Assembly: GCF_000515275.1 (NCBI RefSeq)
Contig: NZ_KI911560.1
Coordinates: forward strand, 1,426,001 to 1,490,000
Direction of reading: 5' to 3'
Length of the DNA: 64,000 bases
DNA from: Methylophilus sp. 5
GTDB lineage: Bacteria > Pseudomonadota > Gammaproteobacteria > Burkholderiales > Methylophilaceae
The notes under the pieces were generated by a model. The model was not told the DNA's origin, did not search any database, and saw nothing but the letters and a program-made list of their open reading frames with translations. A program made the position numbers and the translations under genes. Positions 52,654-61,654 of this stretch are shown here, piece after piece. Numbering within the stretch: position 1 is the first letter of the stretch; each line of letters starts with the position of its first letter.

Positions 52654-53886
52654 ATGTCTTTATCCGTCCGTCAGATTCTTGCCCATCAGGGCTATGCGTT
52701 CCCCAAGTTGCTGTCTTATCGTATTTTGATGGTGCTTTCGTATCAAATGATGATGGTGGCCATTGGCTGGCATATTTATGAGCTCACCCACGACCCGTGG
52801 TCGCTAGGCTTGATCGGTTTGGCCGAGGTGATCCCCTATATGGGCAGTGCGCTGTTTGCCGGGCATGCGGTGGACCATTATTTTTCGCGGCGGGGGTTTG
52901 CTGTCGTTTCCGCATTATTTCTGGCATTAAATGCCGGGCTGCTGGTGCTTATTACCCAGCATCCTTCGCCGCAAGCGGCCTGGTGGATTTATGGCACAGT
53001 CGCGCTCACTGGTTTTGCGCGCGCATTGATTTCGCCTAGCTATAACACGCTGTTTGCCTTAATTATCCCGCGTGCTTCAATCGCTAAAGCCTCTGGCATT
53101 GGCAGTTCTATGTTCCAGATTGGCCTGATTGTGGGGCCAGCCATTGGCGGCTTGCTGATTGGTTTTGCCGACAAATCGATGGCGTATGGTTTGTCTGCAC
53201 TCTTGGCATTGGCGGCGGCGATTGCCGCAACCACTTTGCGCGTCAAAGAGCATCACAACCATGCACCCATGAAAGTATTTGCCAGCATCGGTGAGGGCTT
53301 GCGCTTTGTGCGGCGCACACAGGTTGTGCTTGGCGCGCAATTGCTCGATATGTTTGCCGTGTTGTTTGGCGGCACGGTGGCCATGCTGCCCGCGTTTGTG
53401 CATGACATTTACCAAATGGGTCCCGAAGGGCTGGGCGTGTTGCGTGCGGCACCCGCCGTGGGGGCGATCGTCACCAGCCTTTGGCTGGCAAAGCATCCGA
53501 TTCATCAGCATAGTGGCCGCTGGCTGTTGCTGGCGGTGGCCGGGTTTGGGGTGTGTATGATTGCGTTTGGCCTCTGTAGCACCTACTGGCTGGCGATTGT
53601 CATCCTCGCCATTTCCGGCATGATGGACGCCGTATCGGTGATCTTGCGGCAAACCATTTTGCAATTGGCCACACCAGACAATATGCGCGGCCGTGTGTCA
53701 GCCATCAACGGTATTTTTATCGGCTCGTCCAATGAGTTAGGCGCGTTTGAATCCGGCCTCACCGCCAGGCTGATGGGGCTGGTGCCGTCGGTGGTGTTTG
53801 GCGGTTGTATGACCATTGCCGTGGTGGGTGTCACTGCCATCAAAGCGCCCAAGCTGCGCGACCTGCATCTCTCACAGTTGCATTAA
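52654..53886 (+). CDS. MFS transporter (EntS-like family)
   Basis: A 410-residue protein with twelve predicted membrane helices, similar to the major-facilitator drug/siderophore exporter group. The conserved loop after helix 2 reads LFAGHAVDHYFSRRGFAVVSA, a degenerate form of the MFS signature. SYNTLFALIIPRASIAKASG and LRQTILQLATPDNMRGRVSA are typical of the EntS/MFS_3 subgroup. The ORF is open further upstream to 52408, but the first ATG consistent with the fold is 52654 (MSLSVRQIL). No Shine-Dalgarno is visible. It stands 5 bases before the DUF4186 gene. The substrate is unknown. Confidence 0.85.
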   Translation: MSLSVRQILAHQGYAFPKLLSYRILMVLSYQMMMVAIGWHIYELTHDPWSLGLIGLAEVIPYMGSALFAGHAVDHYFSRRGFAVVSALFLALNAGLLVLITQHPSPQAAWWIYGTVALTGFARALISPSYNTLFALIIPRASIAKASGIGSSMFQIGLIVGPAIGGLLIGFADKSMAYGLSALLALAAAIAATTLRVKEHHNHAPMKVFASIGEGLRFVRRTQVVLGAQLLDMFAVLFGGTVAMLPAFVHDIYQMGPEGLGVLRAAPAVGAIVTSLWLAKHPIHQHSGRWLLLAVAGFGVCMIAFGLCSTYWLAIVILAISGMMDAVSVILRQTILQLATPDNMRGRVSAINGIFIGSSNELGAFESGLTARLMGLVPSVVFGGCMTIAVVGVTAIKAPKLRDLHLSQLH

Positions 53887-53891
53887 ATACC

Positions 53892-54263
53892 ATGCGTGAT
53901 CTGGAGTCGTTGTTTCAAGCCCTGCAACGCTCCACCTTCCGTACTGGCTTCCGCTTAAACGCCAAAGACCTGCACTATCTGCAACAAAAAGGCCTACCCA
54001 CTGTTTTGGACCATGCCGAACAGTTTATTGCCCAGCGCCTGGCGCCAGCCGTGGTTGCCAATGATGGCCAGCAAACACCGATGCGTGGCCACCCGGTATT
54101 TGTGGCACAACACGCCACCGCTACTTGTTGCCGGGGCTGTTTAAATAAGTGGCACCGCATGGCCGAGGGTCGGGCACTCACATTGGAAGAACAGGCCTAT
54201 ATCGTGGTGGTGATTGAGCACTGGTTGATGGCCTATCTGCCTGCGCCCGACGCGGAACATTAA
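53892..54263 (+). CDS. DUF4186 family protein
   Basis: A 123-residue cytoplasmic protein with the DUF4186 hallmark: HPVFVAQHATATCCRGC followed by KWHRMAEGRALT and an aromatic helix YIVVVIEHWLM. The three cysteines (C-C-x-x-C) with nearby His suggest a zinc or other metal site. The function of the family is unknown. ATG 53892 lies five bases after the MFS stop, so the pair is probably cotranscribed. A strong bidirectional terminator follows. Confidence 0.88.
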   Translation: MRDLESLFQALQRSTFRTGFRLNAKDLHYLQQKGLPTVLDHAEQFIAQRLAPAVVANDGQQTPMRGHPVFVAQHATATCCRGCLNKWHRMAEGRALTLEEQAYIVVVIEHWLMAYLPAPDAEH

Positions 54264-54300
54264 CCAGCGCTGTAAACAATGGATGTGAAAAATAGACGTA

Positions 54301-54334
54301 AAAAGAGAGAAGGCCAACGGCACTTCTCTCTTTT
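54301..54334. terminator. Bidirectional terminator between DUF4186 and the efflux operon
   Basis: AAAAGAGAGAAG (54301-54312) pairs with CTTCTCTCTTTT (54323-54334) around a ten-base loop. The stem's own T4 ends on either strand serve as tails. It sits between two convergent transcription units. Confidence 0.75.
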
Positions 54335-54364
54335 AGTGTGGCTATGCTTGCTGATTAAACGTGC

Positions 54365-55831
54365 TTACTGCTTGGTAGTCGTTGCATCAGGCGTTTGCCA
54401 GCCGCCGCCCAGCGAGCGATACAAATCTACCACCGCGGCCACTTGCTGCTGCTTGGTTTCTATCAGCTCCATTTTTGCATCCAGTGCGTCACGTTGCGTG
54501 AGCAATACTTCCATATAGTCAGCGCGCGCGGCTTTAAACAGCTGGTTAGCGACGTCAATCGACTGCGTCAATGCCTCCACTTGCTTGTTTTTCAGCTGGT
54601 AGTTTTTATCCAGGTTGTCGATATTGGAAACCTGGTTAGCCACTTCCATATAGGCATTGATGATTTTTTGCTCGTAGTCATAGGCCGCTTGAATCTGCAC
54701 GGCATTGGCACTTTTGTACTGTGCTTCAATCGCGTTTCGGTTGATGAGTGGTGCCACCAGCTCGCCGCCAAATGACGCCATCACCGAGGCTGGAATATTC
54801 AGCAGGTATTTAGGATCAAACGCCTGAAAGCCCAAGCCTGCCCGAATCGAGAACGACGGGTAAAAGTTGGCCTTGGCCACATCAATATTCAGCTTGGCCG
54901 CTGAGAGTTCAAGCTCCGCCTGGCGAATGTCCGGGCGATTGGATAGTAGTTCAGATGGCACACCAGTTTGCATCACTTTGTTCTGCATGGCCATAAAGTC
55001 AGCCGAGGCGCGTTGAATCGGCTGCGGTGTTCTCCCCAGCAGATAGTTGATGCGGTTTTCGGTCTCGACAATGCTTTGTTTCAGCACATACTGACGGCTC
55101 TGGTTCTTTTTCACCTCGGCATCAAACCGTTTCACCGCCAAGGAGTTGGCCCGTGCATATTGCTGCAATTCTTTCACCACCGATAACGCGTTTTGCTGAA
55201 TCTGAATGTTCTGATCCAATGTTTGCAGTTCGTTATCAAGCGCAATCAGCTCGTAATAGGCGTGCGCCACTTCGGCCACCAGGTTGGTGACCAAAAAGTT
55301 TTTGCCCTCAATGGTGGCCATATACTCCATGACCGCCACCTTGGTGGCATTGCGCAGCTTTTTCCACACGTCGAGCTCCCACGACGCGACCAGCCCAAAC
55401 TGGTAGTTGCCGAGAAACCTTGGGTTAGAGCGACCTTCTTTGATGTCCAGATTTTCTTCAACGGCACCATTGCGGGTATATTTGCCGACTTTCTCTTTAT
55501 CGGCGCTGGCGCCGATACCGACAAACGGTAAATATTCCCCTTTACGTGCCTGGATTTCATTCTGGGCAACGCTAATCCGTTGCGCCATGATATGAATTTC
55601 CTTGTTGTTGTTCACTGCCGTATCAATCAGCGTGACCAGGTGCTGGTCATCAAAAAAGTCCTGCCATTTGAGGCTGGCGCTGTTGCCCGCCGGGGCAACA
55701 GACTCCTGGTATTGCGTAGGCAGCGTGGTGTCAGCCTGTTTGCTGGTAATCAGCGGAATCGCGCACGATTGCAGCATCAACGACACTGCCCCGGCCACCA
55801 TCCATGTTAAATGCTTATTCTTCATCTTCAT
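54365..55831 (-). CDS. oprM: RND efflux outer membrane lipoprotein (OprM/NodT family)
   Basis: About 488 residues. The signal peptide ends in a lipobox (LMLQSC, Cys near residue 23). Two repeats of the OEP fold carry the typical LVATSWELDVWKKLRN-like and LDVAKANFYPSFSIRAG stretches, and LLSNRPDIRQAELEL is a family signature. Several start ATGs lie in a row (55837, 55834, 55831, 55825). 55831 has AGGA at ideal distance. The start overlaps the last codons of the RND pump gene. It forms the outer-membrane channel of the tripartite pump. Confidence 0.92.
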   Translation of the reverse strand: MKMKNKHLTWMVAGAVSLMLQSCAIPLITSKQADTTLPTQYQESVAPAGNSASLKWQDFFDDQHLVTLIDTAVNNNKEIHIMAQRISVAQNEIQARKGEYLPFVGIGASADKEKVGKYTRNGAVEENLDIKEGRSNPRFLGNYQFGLVASWELDVWKKLRNATKVAVMEYMATIEGKNFLVTNLVAEVAHAYYELIALDNELQTLDQNIQIQQNALSVVKELQQYARANSLAVKRFDAEVKKNQSRQYVLKQSIVETENRINYLLGRTPQPIQRASADFMAMQNKVMQTGVPSELLSNRPDIRQAELELSAAKLNIDVAKANFYPSFSIRAGLGFQAFDPKYLLNIPASVMASFGGELVAPLINRNAIEAQYKSANAVQIQAAYDYEQKIINAYMEVANQVSNIDNLDKNYQLKNKQVEALTQSIDVANQLFKAARADYMEVLLTQRDALDAKMELIETKQQQVAAVVDLYRSLGGGWQTPDATTTKQ

Positions 55832-58800
55832 CATCATCCTGATGGGAGTTGTATTTGTAGGTCTCGGTCAGAGGTTCAGTTTCCTCTTTACGGATCATGG
55901 ATTTACCATCGGCCAGCGTACCAAAAATGTAGTACAAGCCGGGAATCACGATCACACCAAAGATGGTGCCGAACAGCATGCCGCCCATGGCTGACGTACC
56001 GATGGTGCGGTTGCCGACGGCACCTGCACCGGTGGCGATCACTAATGGAATCAGGCCAGCAATAAAGGCGAACGAGGTCATCAAAATAGGGCGGAAACGG
56101 GTTTTAGCACCTTCAATCGCTGCATCGCGGATAGACATGCCCTGGCCATGTTTTTGCACGGCAAATTCCACGATCAACACGGCGTTTTTACCCAGCAGGC
56201 CAATCAGCATAATCAGGCCAACCTGCGCGTAAATATCATTGGCGAGCCCCAGTATCTTGAGCAGAAACAGCGAGCCAAAAATACCGGCAGGCAGCGACAG
56301 AATCACCGCAAACGGCAAAATAAAGCTTTCATACTGTGCCGCCAGCACCATGTACACAAACACCAGCACCACGATAAAGATCATCAGCGCTTCATTGCCG
56401 CGTTTTTCTTCGTCGTATGAGAGGCCTTCCCAGGCAATGTCGTAGCCTTTAGGCAGGGTGGCATGTGCCACTTCTTTCACTGCATTAATGGCTGATTCCG
56501 TCGTGTAGCCAGGCGCCGGTTCAGCACGAATCGCCGCCGAGTTGTACAGGTTGTAACGGGTGATCTCGTTTGGGCCCTGACGCTTCTTCATGGTCATAAA
56601 TGCCGAGTAGGGCACCATTTCACCATCTTCGTTTTTAACGAAGTAGTTCAGTACGTCACTTGGATAGCGGCGGAACTCAGGCCCGGCCTGGGTATAAACC
56701 TTGAAGAAGTTATTAAAGCGGATAAAGCCTTGCTCGTAAGTACTACCAATCAGAATATCCAGGTTGTTCATGGCATCTTCAATAGAGACTTTTTTCTGCA
56801 TCGCCAACTGGTTGTCGATCACCAACTCATACTGCGGATAGTTAGCCGCATAAAACGTGAACAAGCCAGTGAGCTCTTTGCGCTTGCCCAGGTTTTGCAT
56901 GAACTCTTTGTTGATTTTGTCGAACACGTAGTAATCAGCGCTGGTGGTTTTATCCAGCAAGCGCAATGACAGGCCAGACGCGGCACCATAACCCGGCACG
57001 GCTGGTGGTTGAAAGTACTCAACTACCGCGCCAAAGTTCTTGGTTTTTTCTTCCAGCTCTTCAATGATCTGCTTCACCGATTGCTTACGCTCAGACCAGT
57101 CTTTGAGGTTGATAATACATGTACCCGCGTTGGAGCCACGCCCTTCAGTCAGCACTTCATAGCCCGCCAGTGACGACACAGACTCCACGCCCTCTACTTG
57201 TTTGGCCAGCGTTTGCAGGTGCCGCGCGACCTTGTTGGTGGTTTCCAGCGTTGAGCCCGGTGGCGTTTGAATAATGGCGTAAATCATGCCCTGGTCTTCA
57301 CCAGGAATAAACCCGGCTGGCAAGATTTTGTCGACATAGACAATCCCGGCTGAAAACAGCGCCAGCACCACAAAGGTCACCGTGCGCAGCGTGACCACTT
57401 TTTCTAAAAAGTTGGTATAGCGGCCAGTGACTTTTTCAAACACCCAGTTAAAACCATCCAGAAACACTGAGATGGGTGTTTTGCGTTTAGGTTGGCCATG
57501 TGTGTCTTTGAGAATCATCGCGCACAGCACCGGTGTTAATGTCAGCGCGACGATACCGGACAGCACGATGGAAGAGGCCATGGTAATGGCGAACTGGCGG
57601 TAAAACACACCCACCGGGCCCGGCATAAAGGTGATCGGGATAAAAACCGAGGTCATTAACAGTGTAATGGCCACAATCGCACCACCGATTTCACCCAGTA
57701 CGCGTTGCACCGCTTTGTAGGGGCCGACATGGTCAGAGGCCATCTTGGCATGCACAGCTTCCACCACCACGATGGCGTCATCCACCACCACGCCAATGGC
57801 GAGTACCAGCGCAAACAGCGTGACCAGGTTGATGCTCAACCCAAACGCTTTCATCACAAAGAAAGCACCAATCAGCGAAATAGGCACCGCCAGCGTCGGG
57901 ATCAGCGTCGAGCGCCAGTCGCCTAGGAAAATAAACACCACCAGCGCCACCAGTACAAACGCTTCGGCCAGCGTGTGAATCACTTTTTCAATCGAGGCAT
58001 CCAGAAACTTGGACACGTCATAATTGATTTCATAATCCATACCGGCCGGAAAGCTTTGCTTCAGCTCTTCCATCTTGACTTTAACGTCAGCAATCACCTC
58101 GCTGGCGTTGGTGCCGTAGTTTTGCTTGAGCACAATCGCAGCAGATGGGTAGCCGTCTTTGTTGGAGTAAATATCAAAAAACTCACTACCCAGCTCAACC
58201 TTGGCAATGTCTCGCAGGTGCAAAATTTCGCCGTTAGAGTCGGCGCGGATAATAATGTTGCCATACTCTTCAGGCTTGTTATAACGGCCTTTGTAGACCA
58301 GCACATACTCTTTTGATTGCGCATAAATGCCCGAGCTTTGGCCCAGACGACCTGGGCGGCCAATCACACTCTGGCTGCTGATCGCATCCATCACCTCTTT
58401 ACTGGATACCTTGTAGGCGCGCATACGCTCAGGGTTAAGCCAGATACGCATGGCGAATTGGCGGCTACCCAGGTTTTGTGCCTGTGCAATCCCATGCACG
58501 CGTTGAATTTCAGGAATCACGCTGACGTTGACGTAGTTAAACAAAAACTTCTCGTCGGCGTTTTTATCTTTACTGTACAAGTTCACATACATCAGCATGC
58601 TCGGCTGTACCGTGTTAACGATCACGCCCTCTAACTGCACCAGCGGCGGTAGCTTGCTCATCACCTGGTCCAGCCGGGTTTTTACCAGCACCATGGCGGC
58701 GTTAGGGTCTACGCCCAAGTCAAAAATCACCTGTATCGTGGCTTCACCAGCACTGGTGGCGTCAGACACGATGTATTTCATGCCTGGCACACCGTTGATG

Positions 58801-59003
58801 GCGCGCTCGATAGAAATCAGTGAAGACTGCACCAATACGTCGGCACTCGAGCCTGGAAAAGCCAGCGTTACAATCACGCGTGGCGGCGCGATTTCGGGGA
58901 ACTGCGAAATTGGCAGGGTTTTGATCGACAGAAACCCAAGGAAAATCATCACCAGCGAGAGCACAATCGCCATCACCGGTCGTCTGAGGAAGATGTTTAA
59001 CAT
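55815..59003 (-). CDS. acrB: RND multidrug efflux transporter (HAE1, AcrB/MexB type)
   Basis: A 1062-residue inner-membrane proton-driven pump with twelve membrane helices and two large periplasmic loops. The proton-relay Asp pair is in LAIGVVVDDAIVVVEAV (residues 407-408). Porter-domain signatures include FVALVVFIFLGDW, the start MLNIFLRRPVMAIVLSL and PIGTSAMGGMLFGT near the end. The C-terminal tail is acidic. Length and features match AcrB, and the HAE1 family usually exports lipophilic drugs and detergents. The gene lies 19 bases after the adaptor gene. No transcriptional regulator is next to the operon. Confidence 0.95.
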   Translation of the reverse strand: MLNIFLRRPVMAIVLSLVMIFLGFLSIKTLPISQFPEIAPPRVIVTLAFPGSSADVLVQSSLISIERAINGVPGMKYIVSDATSAGEATIQVIFDLGVDPNAAMVLVKTRLDQVMSKLPPLVQLEGVIVNTVQPSMLMYVNLYSKDKNADEKFLFNYVNVSVIPEIQRVHGIAQAQNLGSRQFAMRIWLNPERMRAYKVSSKEVMDAISSQSVIGRPGRLGQSSGIYAQSKEYVLVYKGRYNKPEEYGNIIIRADSNGEILHLRDIAKVELGSEFFDIYSNKDGYPSAAIVLKQNYGTNASEVIADVKVKMEELKQSFPAGMDYEINYDVSKFLDASIEKVIHTLAEAFVLVALVVFIFLGDWRSTLIPTLAVPISLIGAFFVMKAFGLSINLVTLFALVLAIGVVVDDAIVVVEAVHAKMASDHVGPYKAVQRVLGEIGGAIVAITLLMTSVFIPITFMPGPVGVFYRQFAITMASSIVLSGIVALTLTPVLCAMILKDTHGQPKRKTPISVFLDGFNWVFEKVTGRYTNFLEKVVTLRTVTFVVLALFSAGIVYVDKILPAGFIPGEDQGMIYAIIQTPPGSTLETTNKVARHLQTLAKQVEGVESVSSLAGYEVLTEGRGSNAGTCIINLKDWSERKQSVKQIIEELEEKTKNFGAVVEYFQPPAVPGYGAASGLSLRLLDKTTSADYYVFDKINKEFMQNLGKRKELTGLFTFYAANYPQYELVIDNQLAMQKKVSIEDAMNNLDILIGSTYEQGFIRFNNFFKVYTQAGPEFRRYPSDVLNYFVKNEDGEMVPYSAFMTMKKRQGPNEITRYNLYNSAAIRAEPAPGYTTESAINAVKEVAHATLPKGYDIAWEGLSYDEEKRGNEALMIFIVVLVFVYMVLAAQYESFILPFAVILSLPAGIFGSLFLLKILGLANDIYAQVGLIMLIGLLGKNAVLIVEFAVQKHGQGMSIRDAAIEGAKTRFRPILMTSFAFIAGLIPLVIATGAGAVGNRTIGTSAMGGMLFGTIFGVIVIPGLYYIFGTLADGKSMIRKEETEPLTETYKYNSHQDDDEDEE

Positions 59004-59022
59004 GTTTTTTTCACCTTAATGG

Positions 59023-60105
59023 TTATTCTGCGTACAGTTCCAGCTCAGGAACGACTTTTTCAGGTGCTTTGTACTCGGTGTCGATTTTTTGTCCGTTTTT
59101 AACGCGGCGCAAGCCTTCCAGCAACACGGTGTCGGTGTCTTTGAGACCAGACTTCACAATAAACAAATGTGGCAGTTCGGCGCCAATCTGTATCATGCGT
59201 TGCTCTATCTTGTGGTCTTTGTTCACCACATAAACAAAGGTTTTATCCAGCACTTCAAAAGTGGCTTTTTGCGGAATTAACATCGCGTTAGGGTAGGGCA
59301 CCTCAAGCAAAATGGTGCCGGTTTCGCCGTGGCGCAACAAGCTATGCGGGTTAGGAAAGTCGGCCCGAAATTCGATGTTGCCGGTTTTGTTGTCAAAGTC
59401 GGCTTCTACCGTTTCAATCGCCCCGGCTTGGTCAAACAATGCACCGTTAGCCATACGTAGTTTCACCGGCACGCCTTTTTCATTTTTTTGATGAATTTTA
59501 AAGTCCAGATACTCTGCTTCTGGCACGTTAAAGTAGACCCACATGCGGCTGTTGTCAGACAGTGTGGTCAGCAAATCACCTTCATCCAGCAAACTGCCTT
59601 TACGCACTAGCAGGTGGTCCATGATGCCGGTAAACGGCGCGTTGATATTGGTAAAGTTGAGGTGAGTTTGTGCCAACTGTACCTCGGCATTGGCTTTGTC
59701 CAGTTTGGCTTTGCCCAGCGCCAGCTCGTTTTGCGAGACGATGTTTTTCTCGGCCAGCGCCTTGGTGTTTTCATATTCGATTTGCACCGTTTTGGCTTCA
59801 GCCTGTGCTTTTAATAAATCGACCTGGTAAACGTTAGGCATGATCTTGAACATCGGTTGCCCCTGCTTGACCACTTGGCCTTCCCCGGCAAACACGTCCT
59901 GCAAATAACCACGTTCCAGCGCACGTAATTCAATATGCTGGATGGCATGAATCTGGCAGACATATTCCTTGGTAATCATGGTGTCTTTGTGCCAAGGGGT
60001 GGTGACTTCGAGTTTTGGCGGCGCTTCTTCGTGCGCCTCTTCTTGATGACAAGCGCTGAGCAACGTGCCAAGCAAGCCTAAAACGATTAAGTTCTGTTTA
60101 ATCAT
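59023..60105 (-). CDS. acrA: RND efflux periplasmic adaptor (membrane fusion) lipoprotein
   Basis: A 360-residue adaptor lipoprotein with lipobox LLSAC at residue 19. A Glu/His-rich start (HQEEAHEEAPP) is followed by the biotin-lipoyl-like half-motifs (GYLQDVFAGEGQVVKQGQPMFKI and AQTHLNFTNINAPFTGIMD), separated by a helical hairpin (LKAQAEAKTVQIEYENTKALAE). It joins pump and outer-membrane channel. It is the first gene of the three-gene operon. Its promoter should lie in 60106-60337, where no clear consensus is visible. Confidence 0.93.
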   Translation of the reverse strand: MIKQNLIVLGLLGTLLSACHQEEAHEEAPPKLEVTTPWHKDTMITKEYVCQIHAIQHIELRALERGYLQDVFAGEGQVVKQGQPMFKIMPNVYQVDLLKAQAEAKTVQIEYENTKALAEKNIVSQNELALGKAKLDKANAEVQLAQTHLNFTNINAPFTGIMDHLLVRKGSLLDEGDLLTTLSDNSRMWVYFNVPEAEYLDFKIHQKNEKGVPVKLRMANGALFDQAGAIETVEADFDNKTGNIEFRADFPNPHSLLRHGETGTILLEVPYPNAMLIPQKATFEVLDKTFVYVVNKDHKIEQRMIQIGAELPHLFIVKSGLKDTDTVLLEGLRRVKNGQKIDTEYKAPEKVVPELELYAE

Positions 60106-60337
60106 AGTGTGTTCTTATCTTAAAAGTGAAGAGAAATACTTGCAAAAACAGGTGGTTGGCGAAGGCTTTACTGCAGGTGGCCTGTCTTGATCGTCAGACT
60201 ATCCTTTCTTGTTGCAAACCACAACCGCTAGCCTAGGCTCCGTCCTGAGTGGACGCTGGGAGATATACTGGTAACAACGAGGAGGAGAGTGGCGATCAGC
60301 GGCGTTGTGCAGGGCGCAAACGCGATGACACCTATGG

Positions 60338-60667
60338 CTAGACGGGTGGTGCGCGTGAGTGCAGGTGGCGTACAAACACCGGGCGCGGGATCACGCGACG
60401 GCGAGGCATCGCCAGTAACGCAAATAGAATCACGCAAGCAACAGACACGCTTACGGGCGGGGAAATTAACGGGGTAATCGGTGTGAACGGTGTTTCACCG
60501 TCGCCTGTGTATTCGATCACTTCGGCGACACGCACACGCACCGTGTCGTCACTGTAGCTGGAGTGGTCAGAAAACTCTGCGACCAATGCAAAGCCGAGCA
60601 TAGCCAACAGCACTGTGACGACCCACAGTCTGAGTTGCAACGCGGCGGTGTTCAGATGTTTATGCAT
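60338..60667 (-). CDS. Small membrane protein of unknown function
   Basis: A 109-residue frame with two hydrophobic segments (about residues 13-32 and 70-88). Between them is an acidic, Thr/Pro-rich loop (EFSDHSSYSDDTVRVRVAEV). The C-terminus is Arg-rich (MPRRRVIPRPVFVRHLHSR). The ATG has no strong ribosome-binding site. It stands upstream of the efflux operon on the same strand, 232 bases away. It is plausibly real, but it may be spurious or a lineage-specific orphan. Confidence 0.4.
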   Translation of the reverse strand: MHKHLNTAALQLRLWVVTVLLAMLGFALVAEFSDHSSYSDDTVRVRVAEVIEYTGDGETPFTPITPLISPPVSVSVACVILFALLAMPRRRVIPRPVFVRHLHSRAPPV

Positions 60668-60953
60668 AAGTCAGTTAACGGAAATAAAACGTCAATTCTG
60701 TAGTGGTGTTTGTGTTGTATCGCCTTGGGCGGAATATTTATTCATTGTATGGCTGGCAGGTTAACATCGACACCGCCAAAATATATTATCGTAAATGCTC
60801 TTTACATTGCTTACATTAAACGCTTTTACATAGCGAATGACAATACGCAATCAGCCGTAGTTCTAAGAAAAGCGGCGTTTGTAAGCTGGCTGTCAGTTTT
60901 GAGTGCACCAAGTTGGTGCGTTGGTTTGCGCTGTTTTGGAGATGGTCACTTCC
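60668..60953. other. Intergenic sequence left of the repeat element
   Basis: About 290 bases without a convincing gene. It is A/T-rich around 60780-60850 with no tRNA, no clear promoter pair and no long inverted repeat that I can see. Together with the repeat element it makes the longest gene-free part of the window. Confidence 0.6.
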
Positions 60954-60959
60954 TTTTTT

Positions 60960-61014
60960 GCCTTGTCGGAGAGTTATTTTCTGGTGCTTGTCCTTAGGAT
61001 AAGCAACCAAAGAA
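60960..61014 (+). repeat. Left module of the repeat element
   Basis: Starts GCCTTGTCGGAGAGTTATTT and runs through CTGGTGCTTGTCCTTAGG to AAGCAACCAAAGAAG. It contains its own small inverted repeat GCTTGTCC/GGATAAGC that can form a hairpin. It closely matches the reverse complement of 61543-61595. Confidence 0.7.
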
Positions 61015-61077
61015 GTCATCGTCGGGGGGGGGCATCGATGCTCACGCGGTTGTGGTTGTTTGTGATGTTGCTTTTCG

Positions 61078-61133
61078 CCTTTTCGGCGAGTTACTTTTCT
61101 TTGCTTGCCCAAAGAATAAGTAACCAAAAGAAA
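61078..61133 (+). repeat. Internal, more diverged module of the repeat element
   Basis: Direct copy of the left module: GCCTTTTCGGCGAGTTACTT, then TTGCTTGCCCAAAGAATAAG and TAACCAAAAGAAAG. The start GCCTTTTCGGC and the CTTGCCC/AATAAG parts can each form short hairpins. Confidence 0.65.
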
Positions 61134-61540
61134 GTGCACCCCAGCTTCCGCTTGTCCCCTGTGCTACTCGGCTTGTCGGGCGTCAATCAAAAACTCGCTC
61201 CTACGGAGCTCAAACAGTTGCTTGCCGAAGGCCCCCGCCAATCCTGCGTTGCTCGGCGCGGCAGATGGGGACCCCGAACACCATGCGACTGCAACTCTTA
61301 GTGCGTTGAATTAAAAAAGAATTGAGTTTTTGAGCCGTTCAAACTTGTACGCCGTGAGTTTGGCGAGATAAATCCCATTCATCACGCTGAGTAGCGGAGA
61401 CAAAATAAGAGTAGAGGGAGCGACTGTCTGAGCTCCGCAACAAGCCACGAAGTGTGTGGCTTGTCAGGGCGAGTTTCGTGACCGGCTTATTTTGTTGAGC
61501 AACGCAAGGGAGCCGAAGGCCGTGATGGCTGGGTGTCGTC

Positions 61541-61596
61541 CTCTTTGGTTACTTGTCTTAAGGACAAGCACCAGAAAGTGACTCGCCAACAAGGCG
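61541..61596 (-). repeat. Right, inverted module of the repeat element
   Basis: Reading on the minus strand it gives GCCTTGTTGGCGAGTCACTT, then CTGGTGCTTGTCCTTAAG and ACAAGTAACCAAAGAG, nearly identical to the left module at 60960-61014. The pair thus forms a long imperfect inverted repeat about 500 bases apart. Confidence 0.7.
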
Positions 61597-61654
61597 AAAA
61601 AGAATGTTTTATGAGCAGCTCAAGCTGTTTAATACAGGCTCGGTTTCAGTATGG

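Larger units (their letters stand above)
60954..61604. repeat. Interspersed repeat element bounded by inverted 55-60 bp modules
   Basis: About 650 bp of non-genic DNA. A module of about 56 bp occurs at the left end and, in inverted orientation, at the right end. A more diverged direct copy lies at 61073-61140. The interior reads, in one frame, as the ARS/YFSLLAQRISNQKKVHP-type peptide that appears as a spurious hypothetical protein in many beta- and gammaproteobacterial genomes. This marks it as a known type of multi-copy intergenic element. A run of nine G lies at 61024-61032. The terminal inverted repeats suggest either a non-autonomous mobile element or a large structured RNA. No transposase gene is present. 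Confidence 0.65.

Noticed and set aside
60903..61301. 132-residue open frame in the repeat element
   Set aside because: The translation follows repeat modules and their hairpins, has no domain and matches the spurious peptide type found in many copies of such elements.
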